Of a stretch of 64,000 nt of DNA, positions 28,176 to 40,325 are shown piece by piece (within the stretch, counting starts at the first letter, position 1; each line of letters opens with the position of its first letter). The notes under the pieces are model-generated. The model was not told where the DNA came from. It saw only the letters and a list, made by a program, of their open reading frames with translations, and did no database searches. The position numbers and the translations under genes were made by a program. This DNA is from Tethya wilhelma (taxonomy: Eukaryota; Porifera; Demospongiae; Tethyida; Tethyidae): contig CAXIPT010000005.1 in the NCBI GenBank assembly GCA_964030475.1, positions 4,845,544 to 4,909,543 of the forward strand. The letters run 5' to 3'.

Positions 28176-31100
28176 CTAGCTGATGATACACTTGTTTCCT
28201 TTGTTTTTCCTCTTGTTGCTTTCTGTGCTTTCGTCTGAGCTGCTTTCATGCGAATCCCCTGTGCCAGCCTGAGTACCATCACCAATATTCTCTGTTGAAG
28301 AATTTGTTGCATTCTTACTTATAAACAGTGCTGTAGTGGAGTTCATTGAAGTTCTAGAGGTACGACCATCTTCTGCGAGGTTATCCGAAGATCCAGTTGG
28401 CTTGAGTTGGCTGTTTTCTCCTGAGGTGCTGCTTATTGGAACTGTCTTGTTATTCTTTAGTGCAAGAGGAGGCGATGCCTTTACAGGAGCTGAAGTTGAT
28501 GGAGGAGTCAGGTCAGGTGTAACCAATGATTCATTTTTAGAGCTCTCCTTGTCTACTGAAGTTCCTTCAGCAGGCAGTGGGTCTGTTGAAGAAGTTCTCA
28601 ATTTTTCATTTTGCTCTTCAGTGGAGGCTGCTTCATCTTCAAGGAGTGGTGACACTGAACGAGGTACGTGTTGAGATGTGATGTGTTTCATCATGAGCCC
28701 ACCGGTGCTCGATCTAGGACTCAAACTATTTCCCATCGGAGCAGAACCATGAGGTTTTACCACTTTAATCTCATCGTATTTGACGAAAGAGGGACTTCGA
28801 GACATATTCTCTGCCTCCAATAAATTGCTTGCAATACTGCTTGTGCTGGTAACACTGATCTTTGTGCTGTCTCTGTTGGCTGTTTCGGGTTTGACAAGAA
28901 TAACCCGTGATGGTGCGTTGGCCATTCCTCCCACACTGTCAGCAGGCTCAATGAAGTACGTTTGTCTCTCTCCCAGACCTTTGATATTGATTAGACCTCT
29001 GCTATACGGGATGTATGCACTATTGCCTTCCAGGTGACTGCATGTGAAGTGAATTAAAATAATGACATTGGTATAAGTTCAAAACAGGTGAAATGCAGCT
29101 TTAATAGTTGTAAGGTATAAAATCACGATTCTCGCTTACCTGAACGTTTCGCCACTAATGTGTACGTATGCAGGCTCTCCATGTGACTCCATTCTACTGG
29201 CTGTGTTGACAGTGTCTCCAAAGAGACAATATCGTGGCATCTTTATTCCCACCACTCCAGCCACAACCGGACCACTGTGGATTCCAATTCGAATCTAAAC
29301 AAAAGAAACACAACATAGTATAAAAATTACATACACCACTCGAAATTGTCACCAACGTGCACAATAATCATGCATTATTATGGTGTACCTGAAGAGGTTC
29401 GTTTTGCGAAGGTTCCATGACCTTGCTGGCACTCTCTCTCATGTCAAATGCCATGTTTGCCACAGCTTCAGCGTGATTACTGGATGTGTCCAGAAGACCC
29501 GACGCTACCATGTAGGCATCTCCTATAGTCTCAACCTGTATGAGAAACGATGCTCGATACAATGAATTTGTATTTAATACATGAAACACACACAAATTAT
29601 GCACCTTGTAAACGTTGTGCTTCTCCAGTAAACTGTCAAACAGTGTGTACAAGCTGTTCAACATTCCGACAACTTGAATCGGTTTGCATTTGCTGCAAAT
29701 CACCGTAAACCCTTTGATGTCACTAAACAAAATGGTCACCTCTGGATACTGAATGGCCCGAGCTTCAACCCCACTCTTCAAGTCATTAGCTACACTCTTG
29801 GGCAACATAGCATGCAGCAACTCATCAGCTCTCTTCTTTTCTTCGTCCACACGGTCCTTTTGAATCTGCAGGTCGTGTTTTGTCTCCTCCAGTTCTCTAG
29901 CAATGCTCATCTCCACCTGAAAGTGCCGATTCAGCAGAATGAGATCACGAGTGACGTCGTGGATGGGGATATCGCTGAGATAGAGACCCTGGTGTTCAAG
30001 CTCTTGAATGCTGCTGATACGAGGGGAGGCAAGGTACAAGATGGCGGCATTCTCTCGAGAAGAGGTTGGGACCATCTGACCTCGAAATTGAAGTGCCTCT
30101 TTACCTTCGCCGTCTTCGGACGGTGGCTTTCTTGAAGAAATTGGTCTCTTCTTGGTGCTGATGATGAAGACATTGCTAATGGAGGCACGGATGTTTGTGT
30201 AGGTTAGCTTCATGGCTGGTCTACTCAGCTCAAAGAAATCACTGAGCTTGTTCTCGGCCACGATTGCTTTGGGGAACAATCTTGTGAGAGAGATCCCCAT
30301 GTACTTGATGACCAAGTTGTGGTCGAATATGATGTGAAACGGAAAGCAGTGTTGAAACACTTTGTGATTGATCGGCCACTCGATGCTGTCGATCGGTAGC
30401 GTGCTTCCTCGACGAGAACTCATACGGGACTGTAGAGCGGGAAGAACGGGATGCGGCATGCTTATCATATTTCTAAGAAATACCTTTTCGATTTCAGACT
30501 TGTCCTTTATCGTTAGTTCCGGAGGATTGCGAGCGAGCTGTGGTGAGTCTTGATTGCGAGGCAGCTGTGGTGACTCTTGATTGCTCGACGGTTGTTCTTG
30601 TCCAAGTAGTTCAGGATCAGCGATCATCTGTCCTGTACTCTTGGAACGCTCATTTACAGGCTGACCTTCTGAATTCGTACGACCTGTACTCATACCACTA
30701 AAAGGACAAACCCCAGGGCTTGTTTGTGACGTTTCTTGTGGAGACGAAATTGCAATTTGGACAGGGGCCTGATGGCGCAGAGTCAAGGGCGACGGGTTAA
30801 AGCTCATTTCACGTTCGTCATCAACTGGTGACAATGGTGTTGCAGGAGCTGGGAGAAAGCTTATGTCACCAGTGAGACCTGCAAGAGTGGTACCATTACG
30901 TATTATAATAATTTTCTGACAAACACACACAAGTGGAATACACGATTGATACTTGAATTTTTTTTTTTTAAAAAAACAACTTTTCTTTTAAAAAAACAAC
31001 TTTTCTTTTAGTGGTTTGGTTCATTAGAGCCAGTTATCTTGTTTGTGGTGTTATTAGTTGGATCACAACAATATTTTAAAAAGTAATTTTTTGTTTATCT

Positions 31101-32163
31101 GTTTGTGCCAATTCTCTCCAAACAACTGACATCTAAATATGGGCAAGGCCTGTATCAAACAACCACTCAATTGAATACAGTAGGTGGTCAAACTACTCAA
31201 AATTACAGAGGAGTACATCTAGTGATTCACCACCACACGCATTACACGCATAGTTTTGGTTACCAATTTGCAGCGTGTAGATCAAGCAATTTCAAGGCTG
31301 CATATTTGAGTAATTATAGCTACAAATAATATACTATTAATGTAAGTTTGAGATCTTATGCAACAATTTGAGTATGAACTATTAGAATAACAAATTACAC
31401 ACCCACAAAGAGTACAACTTACGTTCAAGATATGAATCGTCACTTGTGTCCTTCACGCCAATCTGAAATGTGTAATGATGGCACAACTTCTCTGTTGTCT
31501 TCTCGTAGTCTGTCACCTTGATATAGATGTCGAGGTCAAAGAAGTCCTTTGCCACCTCTTGCACGATTCCCACCACGATGGAACTGAGACTGGTACGTTG
31601 GGAGTAGTAATGGAGAGTCAGTCCGTTTTGGGTCTTTTCGCAACGAAACGAGGGAGCTCTCATTTGGTTGTAGGTGAAGGAGAGATGGTCGTGTAGGGAG
31701 TCGAGATTCATAAGAAAACCGTAAAGATTGTGACCGAGAGTTCTCAGCATACTGCTGTGGCCGGAGAGCTTGCATTCTCGGAAGAAGCATGCTCCAAACA
31801 TCTCGAGAATTTTCTCCAAAGGAATATCTACATATTGTGTGCCACAAAAATTATGAATATTATATGTGTGTATATTATTTCATACACAGAGTGGAATGTA
31901 GAGTTGTTAGATTCCCAGATGAGCCCTACAAAATTCTGGATTATCTTTCTCTCTCAGCATTCCAATAGCATTATAACCACTCAACTAGAGCCTCTAGTAA
32001 TAACACCTTTATTGTATGGTAATTTGTTTATCATAATAGTCATTATTAAGCTTACCTAGCTTTTTTGAAGCTATGTTGCCAATGGTGTAGAGAATGCTCT
32101 CATCGTAGTAGTTCCTGATCACAATGTTGTCTTTGAGGAACTCTGCTTCAGCTTCCTCACTGT

Positions 32164-32216
<53 letters not shown>

Positions 32217-32727
32217 TGAGAGAGAGAGAGAGAGAGTATGTGAGTGTGTGCATGTGTGTGAATTCTTAATGCTTTCATGTCGGTCTTAAAAATCAAATCC
32301 GTGATGCACCATTAATCAAGAGAACCACCTACTCAAGCTGGACAAAACAGAAACCCATCTTGTAGGAGTCTCTTCCCTTAAGTGAATAAGACCACTAATT
32401 ATCACAAACTTACAAAACTTTCACCAATTAACAGCTAGGCAACATTCCACAACATTTGTCACCATGGTAATCCTATCAAACAAGCCAAAATCAAGCTCAA
32501 GCCTGACTTAATTTTAACACTCGGAGGGATAAACCTAGAAATATTTACATGAAAGCCTACCAGACATTCTTGGGCTTTCATGATGCACTATCACCCAGAC
32601 TTAAAATGAGTCTAGCTTTTGCATGTAAAAGCAAAAGGTAGTCTATACACACAAACACGTGACATAACAAGTGCATAATACAACTCTCTGGCTATGTGTG
32701 TTAGCATAGGATTAGCATAGGATCAAG

Positions 32728-32786
<59 letters not shown>

Positions 32787-34442
32787 TAAAAATCATTATG
32801 CTTCAAATTGTACACTCATCCACATGCACACAAATATGGGCCCACTGTACAGAGAAAGTTAAGGGTAGATTAGAGATGGACAATTGACATTGCTATCAGT
32901 ATATAGCTTCTGCCAGAATGTCACATTAAGAGATTGAGTGGTAGATAGTACAGCGTAATGAGTGGTTCTTACACAGGAATGTAAAAGAAGTGCCAAGTGT
33001 AAATAAACAAAGGTGTTTTGATTCAAACCAGCAAACAATCTCACCAATTAATACTGACCACAGTATCACAGTATCTCGCCAACTGATACAAATTGTGCCA
33101 CTAAAGGTCACAATTATTAATAATAATGGCAACCAACTTCAAGGAATACATTTTTTACTTTGAGAGTAAAAAACAAATCGTCACAAATGGATAAACACAG
33201 AGGTTGTGACGCAACGTACTAGTATCAATATTCATAGTTTATAGACACCCTATCAGTATATTGTAGTATTATTATGTATGCAGGGATTTTTTGTGGCTAA
33301 GAGTGGGACTTAAGCATGCCAAACAGGTGTAAAGGCATGAGGAAAAGAAAGGAATTCACTTTAAGTGCATTCATATCTCATCAAAGAACCATCAAAGGAG
33401 TTGTGACCTAAGGCTATGGTTTCATTTAAGTCAATAAATCTTGTTTCCTGGATATCTATCTACCAGTCCCTAGGAAACTCCTGTGCATTGGAACAAGAGA
33501 GTAATGAACATCTACGATTTACTTTTTAAACGTAATCATTACAAACTTTACAAAAACTTGTCTAGTAGGTGTTAGCACAAATAGAGACAGTAATATCAGT
33601 GGGAGGACTACATGTTCCCTGGAGACAAATAGTATACCCCAACCCCTGCATTCTTTGTGGTGCATTGCAACACAGGTGAAAGTTGCACTGAAAGCCATGC
33701 AACTAAAGTCATTCACAGACCTCAAAAAAGGAAGAGATATGATTCAGATTGGCACTGCATGGGCATGTTAAATTGTGAGATATAGTGATAACACACACAC
33801 AATTATATACAATACTCACCATAGTTCAATCCAAGTTTCTTCGTTGTAGTTTTCAATCACCAACTTCTTTAGAACGTTGTAAATGAAACCATACTGCAAA
33901 CAATGTAAAAGAACACACACTAGAAACCAGGAAATAATAATATTCATTATTGAACTCAAAAATGACACACACATACTTGTTGTGCCGCATTTATAGCCAA
34001 AAGCAATCAGTATTCGAATTCAAATAAGTGATCGTGCCAAGGTCACTTGAATGTATGATGGTACAAGTATAACTTGATATGACTATTGCATCACATTTCG
34101 TTACATATTGGTCAATTAACAATATCGCATTATCAGATGGGCGTAGAGATGGCTCACAAAAAGGAGCCTAAATTTGCCAAAGGGATTATCACCGGCACAA
34201 AGGAGCGTAAAAGACAGCACTCATGTAAGAGCTAGCATGTGTACATCATGTGCACCCATCTTGTCAGCAAGAACAACCAGGTTAACTATTATGGTTCAAT
34301 TTAATGAAGTTTAAACAGTATCCATATTGAACAAAATTGCTCAAATACCCAAAGAAATACTTGTAATAGTCTACAGGGGTAGTTATAATAACAGTGATTG
34401 TATTGATTGTAGGAGGGAGAAAATAGGCTGGAAAATTTCATG

Positions 34443-34473
<31 letters not shown>

Positions 34474-34479
34474 AGAGAG

Positions 34480-34533
<54 letters not shown>

Positions 34534-34845
34534 CAGACTCAGAGATGAACAATACAACATTCATAAATGCTGTCGACCGTTAATAACCATTAGCATTCAT
34601 GCAGCATTTAGCACAGTATGCCTATACTACGTGTATTAATTGTTGAACATTCTCTAAACATCCTTTAGTTTGTAGCCTACAATTGAGCCCACATCATGCA
34701 GTGGGAAGTTAACATACGCAGTACACACAACCGCTGTGTGCCTACGTAACAGTACGTTTACATTTTAGCACTTTTTCTACAATCACATACACATACTTCG
34801 AACACTCGTACACATTATATGCTACCTTCCATACACACATACCAT
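28176..34845 (-). CDS. Haem (H-NOX) soluble guanylate cyclase, beta-like
   Basis: Exons (minus strand order) 34845-34843, 33893-33820, 32159-32056, 31827-31423, 30878-29605, 29535-29389, 29294-29140 and 29037-28176 join to 1007 residues. Residues 1-185 are an H-NOX domain with the proximal His (NLDSLHDHL), the haem-propionate motif YYSQR (YxSxR) and MRAPSFRC. A Ser/Pro/Gln-rich linker (about 190-345) precedes the HNOBA/PAS domain (from EWPINHKVF, about 362), a signalling helix ([20 protein letters not shown]) and a class III cyclase domain (about 595-760). The catalytic domain has both metal Asp ([13 protein letters not shown]), the base-selecting Glu and Cys (KVETIGD, RYCLFGD) and TVNTASR. 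It should make cGMP in the cytosol in response to NO. A 250-residue Ser/Thr-rich tail and the long linker make it much longer than vertebrate beta subunits (about 620). Confidence 0.93.
32165..32245 (+). repeat. (TG)n/(GA)n microsatellite beside cyclase exon 3
   Basis: About 22 TG units followed by GA units. On the minus strand this is a CA/TC tract directly before the splice acceptor of the exon 32159-32056. Confidence 0.9.
32248..33819 (-). other. Large intron of the guanylate cyclase
   Basis: The part of intron 32160-33819 beyond the adjoining microsatellite contains a (GA)n microsatellite at about 32728-32785 and otherwise no coding segment or recognisable element. Confidence 0.6.
34441..34530 (+). 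repeat. (CA)n then (GA)n compound microsatellite
   Basis: About 14 CA units run into about 20 GA units inside the first coding intron of the cyclase (33894-34842). No gene is seen in the rest of that intron. Confidence 0.9.
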
Positions 34846-34874
34846 TTTGTCTTTGCTTCAAAAGTTCAAATGCC
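34843..34874 (-). other. Small exon ending in the cyclase start codon
   Basis: On the minus strand an acceptor (CTTCTTTAG) is followed by 32 bases ending exactly in ATG, then a GTATGT donor. Joining this ATG to the exon at 33893 (TAT GGT TTC) gives MYGF, the canonical start of soluble guanylate cyclase beta proteins. The placement is an inference from splice signals. Confidence 0.55.
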
Positions 34875-35297
34875 CTAAAGAAGACTGTCTTCGACTGTCA
34901 CAGTGTGTCAGGGAGCCTGGATGTTAAATAGTGACAGCAATGTTTAACAATTAACACTAATGTGCCACTTCCCTCATCTTAGAAAATTTGCTAATTTGCT
35001 AGAGTAAATTTTTAATTGTGTTTCTCACACCTCTCTGTCTTTGTGACCCATCACCACCAGAACACAAATTGAAAGACTTATTAATTTTTTTTATGTTTGT
35101 ATGGTTGCTTTTTTGAAAGTCCAAGCCGTACGAGTATTAAACGATTTAACACATGCATTCTACTCTAATTCTCTCCTACTTCTTTGCGGTGCTCAAGTAA
35201 GAAGCTATAAATGTTTATCACAGATAGATACCCTAGATAAAACTGTACTGTACAAACTACTAGTGTGTGTATGAGTTAGCATTTAGAGACACTTACC

Positions 35298-35610
35298 TGA
35301 CCAATTCACTTTTCAGAGCGCCTATTCACGCTGCTACACGGGCACTCTTGATCTTGTAAGTAGTGCTCTCAGCCTCTGTTTGCTGCAAAACAACGCCCGC
35401 GCTCTGGAACACTCTTCATTATAAAGAAAGTATGCGAGGGAGGGGCATGTAAACAGTAATTGGAATGACGTCATGGCTCAGGTCGATAAGAGAAAAATAT
35501 TATCGGATACCCCGTGAAAAATTTTGCACCAATTAGTAAACATTCTGGTGTGGCATACCATACAACTACTCATACAAAGTTTCAGTTTATCCTGCACCCA
35601 CTCGCGGCGA
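35298..35610. promoter_or_regulatory. Short bidirectional promoter between cyclase and WDR44
   Basis: A CAG|GTAAGT donor on the minus strand at 35297 marks a likely non-coding first exon of the cyclase. WDR44 starts at 35611 on the plus strand. The interval between carries a perfect CRE palindrome TGACGTCA (35466-35473) and a TATAAAG (35420-35426). Transcription starts are not visible from sequence, so shared promoter use is inferred from the head-to-head arrangement. Confidence 0.5.
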
Positions 35611-38284
35611 ATGGACGACTCGAGCGGGTCTGAAGGGTTTGTGAGTGCAGACGAAGGCCTTGATGATGACTTTGTGATTCCTGGACCGAGGTATTTATGA
35701 ATATATTGCATTTCATTTGGATCTATTTCCACTACGTACTCACTAGCCGTGCATTCTGTGCTTATAATGCAACCTTACTACTTGTTTTAGTAGTGACAGA
35801 ATTACTAGCGGTACTAGATAGCTATTTATAACCAGAAATCACACTGTTCTGGGGAGGACACACTACTTCCCAACTAATGCCCACCAACTCTCATTTCTCT
35901 AGCCAACAACCACCTGATATTAACAGCCAAGACAAAACAACTACAGAACTTCCTAAAGCACCATTGCACACTCAACCTGAGGCCTCAGAGAGCCCACAAA
36001 CTGACTCACTTCCTACGGCCATTCTAGAAGATACCCACCCTCCTCTTGTATCAGAGACATCCGTCGAGGGTGCAAACGGAGAGAGTGTTGACCCTTCTCT
36101 AAAAGAAGGCCAAGAAATGTCAGAAACAGCTGCTACTGATGCTCCTCTTGTAGCTTCACCTGAGAGAGTGGACAAAGATGGCGGTCAGGATGATCCGGGG
36201 AATGTCGTACCAGTCGTGGAGGAGAAGGAGGAGGAGGAGAAAGCACCTGTGCCTCCTCCACGAAGGAAGAGAAAGAAGAAGCTAATTGAGAAGCCACCCT
36301 CTCTTGAGAATCTCATCGAGGACGTGAGTGAGCATTGAAGGAATACTTACTGGTGCAAATGATAGCTGATAAGCACTGCTACATGATACTCTCTGAGTGT
36401 GGGTTGACTGCACTTGTGAGGGTACCCCTTAGTAGCTATTCACTGACAAACATGGTAGCATTCAATCTGATTGACAGCTGCTCTGTTAAACATTGTCACA
36501 CTAAGTATCCCCCTATTCTCGGACTATTTCATTCATGTCACTTCCTTGCCTCCATTCATGGGGTTCATGTGTCTATTATCATGATTGCTACATAATATAT
36601 TCTAGTAGGCAGTGTACATTTCGTATGCATATTCTTCGACAAACCGTGTACCATTTGCCTCTAATATAATAATGTGAAAGAGAGTGCTTTCAGATGCGTA
36701 CATGAAACGCTACACGGTATTCAAATCATTCGCCTTCCTGGGTGTGTGCATGTAGATCTATCTATCAAGCATACAAACAATAGTATCATAACACAATAAC
36801 AAACAAAATTTGTATTTGTGTATTCTATTCATCCACTAAGTACACACGCACGTACTGTTTCCATCCATACAGTCTCATCCTTCACCTCCTATGCAAAGAT
36901 CCATGACTCTAGCCAGTGCCGAACTGCACAGAGAAAAGCTGAAAGCTAGAAAAAACGAAGAGCAGTCTGTTGATCTCCAAGATGCTGGTGACCTGACCCC
37001 TCACGTCAGTGAAGAAACACTCAAAACTGTGCCTGCTACCGACTATCACGGTGACTCTCAGTCGATATCAAACGCTGAAAAGAGATTATCCGATTCTTCG
37101 TCCACTCATGCTCGACACCGGCTCTCTGATCACATGACCCGAGCCTCTCGAAGTGTCACGCCCACTCCTGCCATCTCCATTGAACCTGACGCAGGTCTAC
37201 AATTGACGGCCGATTTCATAAACGGACAAGAAAATGAGGTAGTCACTTCAGACACACATGTCGCCAAATCCAAAGGCTCCACCGGCTCTAGTGCTGCAGT
37301 TGTGACCACTTCGGATGACGAGAGCATAGACGGGGATGTTTTGTTCGATGAGGAATTTGTAGATAATCCCCAACTGGTGGAGGATTTCGACGGGCCGTCG
37401 GGTGCTGGAGTGGACCGTCGTGGGGAGGAATTGAGTACAAGTGGCAAGACACCGGGCGAAGTTCCGAGTCAGCAGTCTTCCCGTTCCCGACCATCATCGG
37501 GAAAGAGGTCTCCGTTGACTGAGACTGACCCCAAGAAATCAGCACTGTCACCGTCACCTTCAGATAATGTTAGTAAGCTGGTAACAACAGGTTGGGCAAG
37601 TACATTGCTTAGCAACCAAAGTGTGTGTGAGCATGTTCTGTATCTGTGAGATGTTGCCTGTATTTTATATTACACAATTAAGTAGGGGCTCAATGTCGTC
37701 ACGTTAGTCCATATTACATGCATAGTTGATTTAAGCAATGTTAAAAAAGGTCTTCTTGATGGAATTAGGTTACATTTGTCATTAATTTGATTAATGTCAT
37801 TCTATCCTTACTCATATTTTGCATAACACTTTACATGACGTTACCATAGTTCTGACGTTTCCGTAGTACTGACGTGTTATTTATGAGTATGGAGCAGTGA
37901 CAAACAAAACTCTTCCCTTTAGAGCTGTGATGCAAAGTGACGCTAATGTGTGAATTGCATTGACATGCCTTAGACTTCCTGCTCTAGTTTATTAACCAGT
38001 CCAACCTCATGAATATGGTTATGAGCTTTGACTCTCTCCAGCTGGGAATTTGAATAGGCCTGTTTCCTGCTTTGCCAAGAACTATTGCTAATGTGTGAAG
38101 AGGGAAAAAATCATGATGCTTGTTCTCACCTTGTTCTATTGGTTATAATTCCATTTTGTTTCAGTGCACCTGTCTCCTCTATGAGCTGTGATGCAAAGTT
38201 ACACTAAAGTGTGAATTGATGTGTCTTAGACTTCTTGCTCTAGTTAATTTACCAGTCCAACCTCATGAATATGGTTATGAGCTT

Positions 38285-38343
<59 letters not shown>

Positions 38344-39142
38344 GTTTGATAGTCTGGCTGGCCAGACTCTTCGCTCATGCGCGCCTGGAAGAGTCTGGTA
38401 CATATTCTACCCAAGAGTTGTTCCAGATTACCGAACTCCAGTAATTGTAGATTTGATTAGTGATAATGTAGAATGTCACTGTTGAAAGATTATGTAACCA
38501 ACTTGCCCAGGAGGTTATTGCTACATCAAATCTACACTACCAGATTTTGATAAGTGGAACAACTCTTTAGTAGGATATGTACCAGACTCTTCCATTCATT
38601 GCAAGAGTCTGGCACAAGACAGACAAGAAGTTTGAAATGGCAAGCCTATTTCCTGCTTTGCAAGAACTACAGCTAATGTGTGAAGAAGGAAAAAAATCAC
38701 CGATGCTTGTTCTCACCTAGCTTGTTCTATTGGTTATAATTCCATTTTATTTCGAGTGCACCTGTGTCCTCTAGCTTCTGTGATTAATGGATAGAGTGGA
38801 GTGGGTTTTTGTGTATAATTCGCAAATGGATTGACTGCATAATTGGTTAAGTGCATGTGTGATGCGTATGTGCATTGATCACTTGTTGCCTAAGATGATG
38901 ACGACGGTACATTTGTTGCAAAGTGGAATGAACACGACTGTTGTGAGACGCTTGTATGGTAGTATAATAATGTGATTGTGTATGTATTGTTTGGCATTTT
39001 TGTATGGATTGGTATAATGTAAACGGTCCATTGTGTTGAGTGTTTACATTTTAGCAAAGAATTTCCACTTTCACCTGTAGTACACCAACCAGGCAAATAT
39101 GGTCTGATCATGTAATTCTCCATTTACTTCTACTACTGTTTG

Positions 39143-39234
<92 letters not shown>

Positions 39235-40250
39235 NNNNNNNNNNNNNNNNNNNNNNNNNNNNNNNNNNNNNNNNNNNNNNNNNNNNNNNNNNNNNNNNNN
39301 NNNNNNNNNNNNNNNNNNNNNNNNNNNNNNNNNNNNNNNNNNNNNNNNNNNNNNNNNNNNNNNNNNNNNNNNNNNNNNNNNNNNNNNNNNNNNNNNNNNN
39401 NNNNNNNNNNNNNNNNNNNNNNNNNNNNNNNNNNNNNNNNNNNNNNNNNNNNNNNNNNNNNNNNNNNNNNNNNNNNNNNNNNNNNNNNNNNNNNNNNNNN
39501 NNNNNNNNNNNNNNNNNNNNNNNNNNNNNNNNNNNNNNNNNNNNNNNNNNNNNNNNNNNNNNNNNNNNNNNNNNNNNNNNNNNNNNNNNNNNNNNNNNNN
39601 NNNNNNNNNNNNNNNNNNNNNNNNNNNNNNNNNNNNNNNNNNNNNNNNNNNNNNNNNNNNNNNNNNNNNNNNNNNNNNNNNNNNNNNNNNNNNNNNNNNN
39701 NNNNNNNNNNNNNNNNNNNNNNNNNNNNNNNNNNNNNNNNNNNNNNNNNNNNNNNNNNNNNNNNNNNNNNNNNNNNNNNNNNNNNNNNNNNNNNNNNNNN
39801 NNNNNNNNNNNNNNNNNNNNNNNNNNNNNNNNNNNNNNNNNNNNNNNNNNNNNNNNNNNNNNNNNNNNNNNNNNNNNNNNNNNNNNNNNNNNNNNNNNNN
39901 NNNNNNNNNNNNNNNNNNNNNNNNNNNNNNNNNNNNNNNNNNNNNNNNNNNNNNNNNNNNNNNNNNNNNNNNNNNNNNNNNNNNNNNNNNNNNNNNNNNN
40001 NNNNNNNNNNNNNNNNNNNNNNNNNNNNNNNNNNNNNNNNNNNNNNNNNNNNNNNNNNNNNNNNNNNNNNNNNNNNNNNNNNNNNNNNNNNNNNNNNNNN
40101 NNNNNNNNNNNNNNNNNNNNNNNNNNNNNNNNNNNNNNNNNNNNNNNNNNNNNNNNNNNNNNNNNNNNNNNNNNNNNNNNNNNNNNNNNNNNNNNNNNNN
40201 NNNNNNNNNNNNNNNNNNNNNNNNNNNNNNNNCATCCAATGGAATTGAGT

Positions 40251-40325
<75 letters not shown>

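Noticed and set aside
28336..28674. Plus-strand frame [20 protein letters not shown]
   Set aside because: It is antisense to the Ser/Thr-rich tail of the guanylate cyclase, which is in frame with the catalytic domain.
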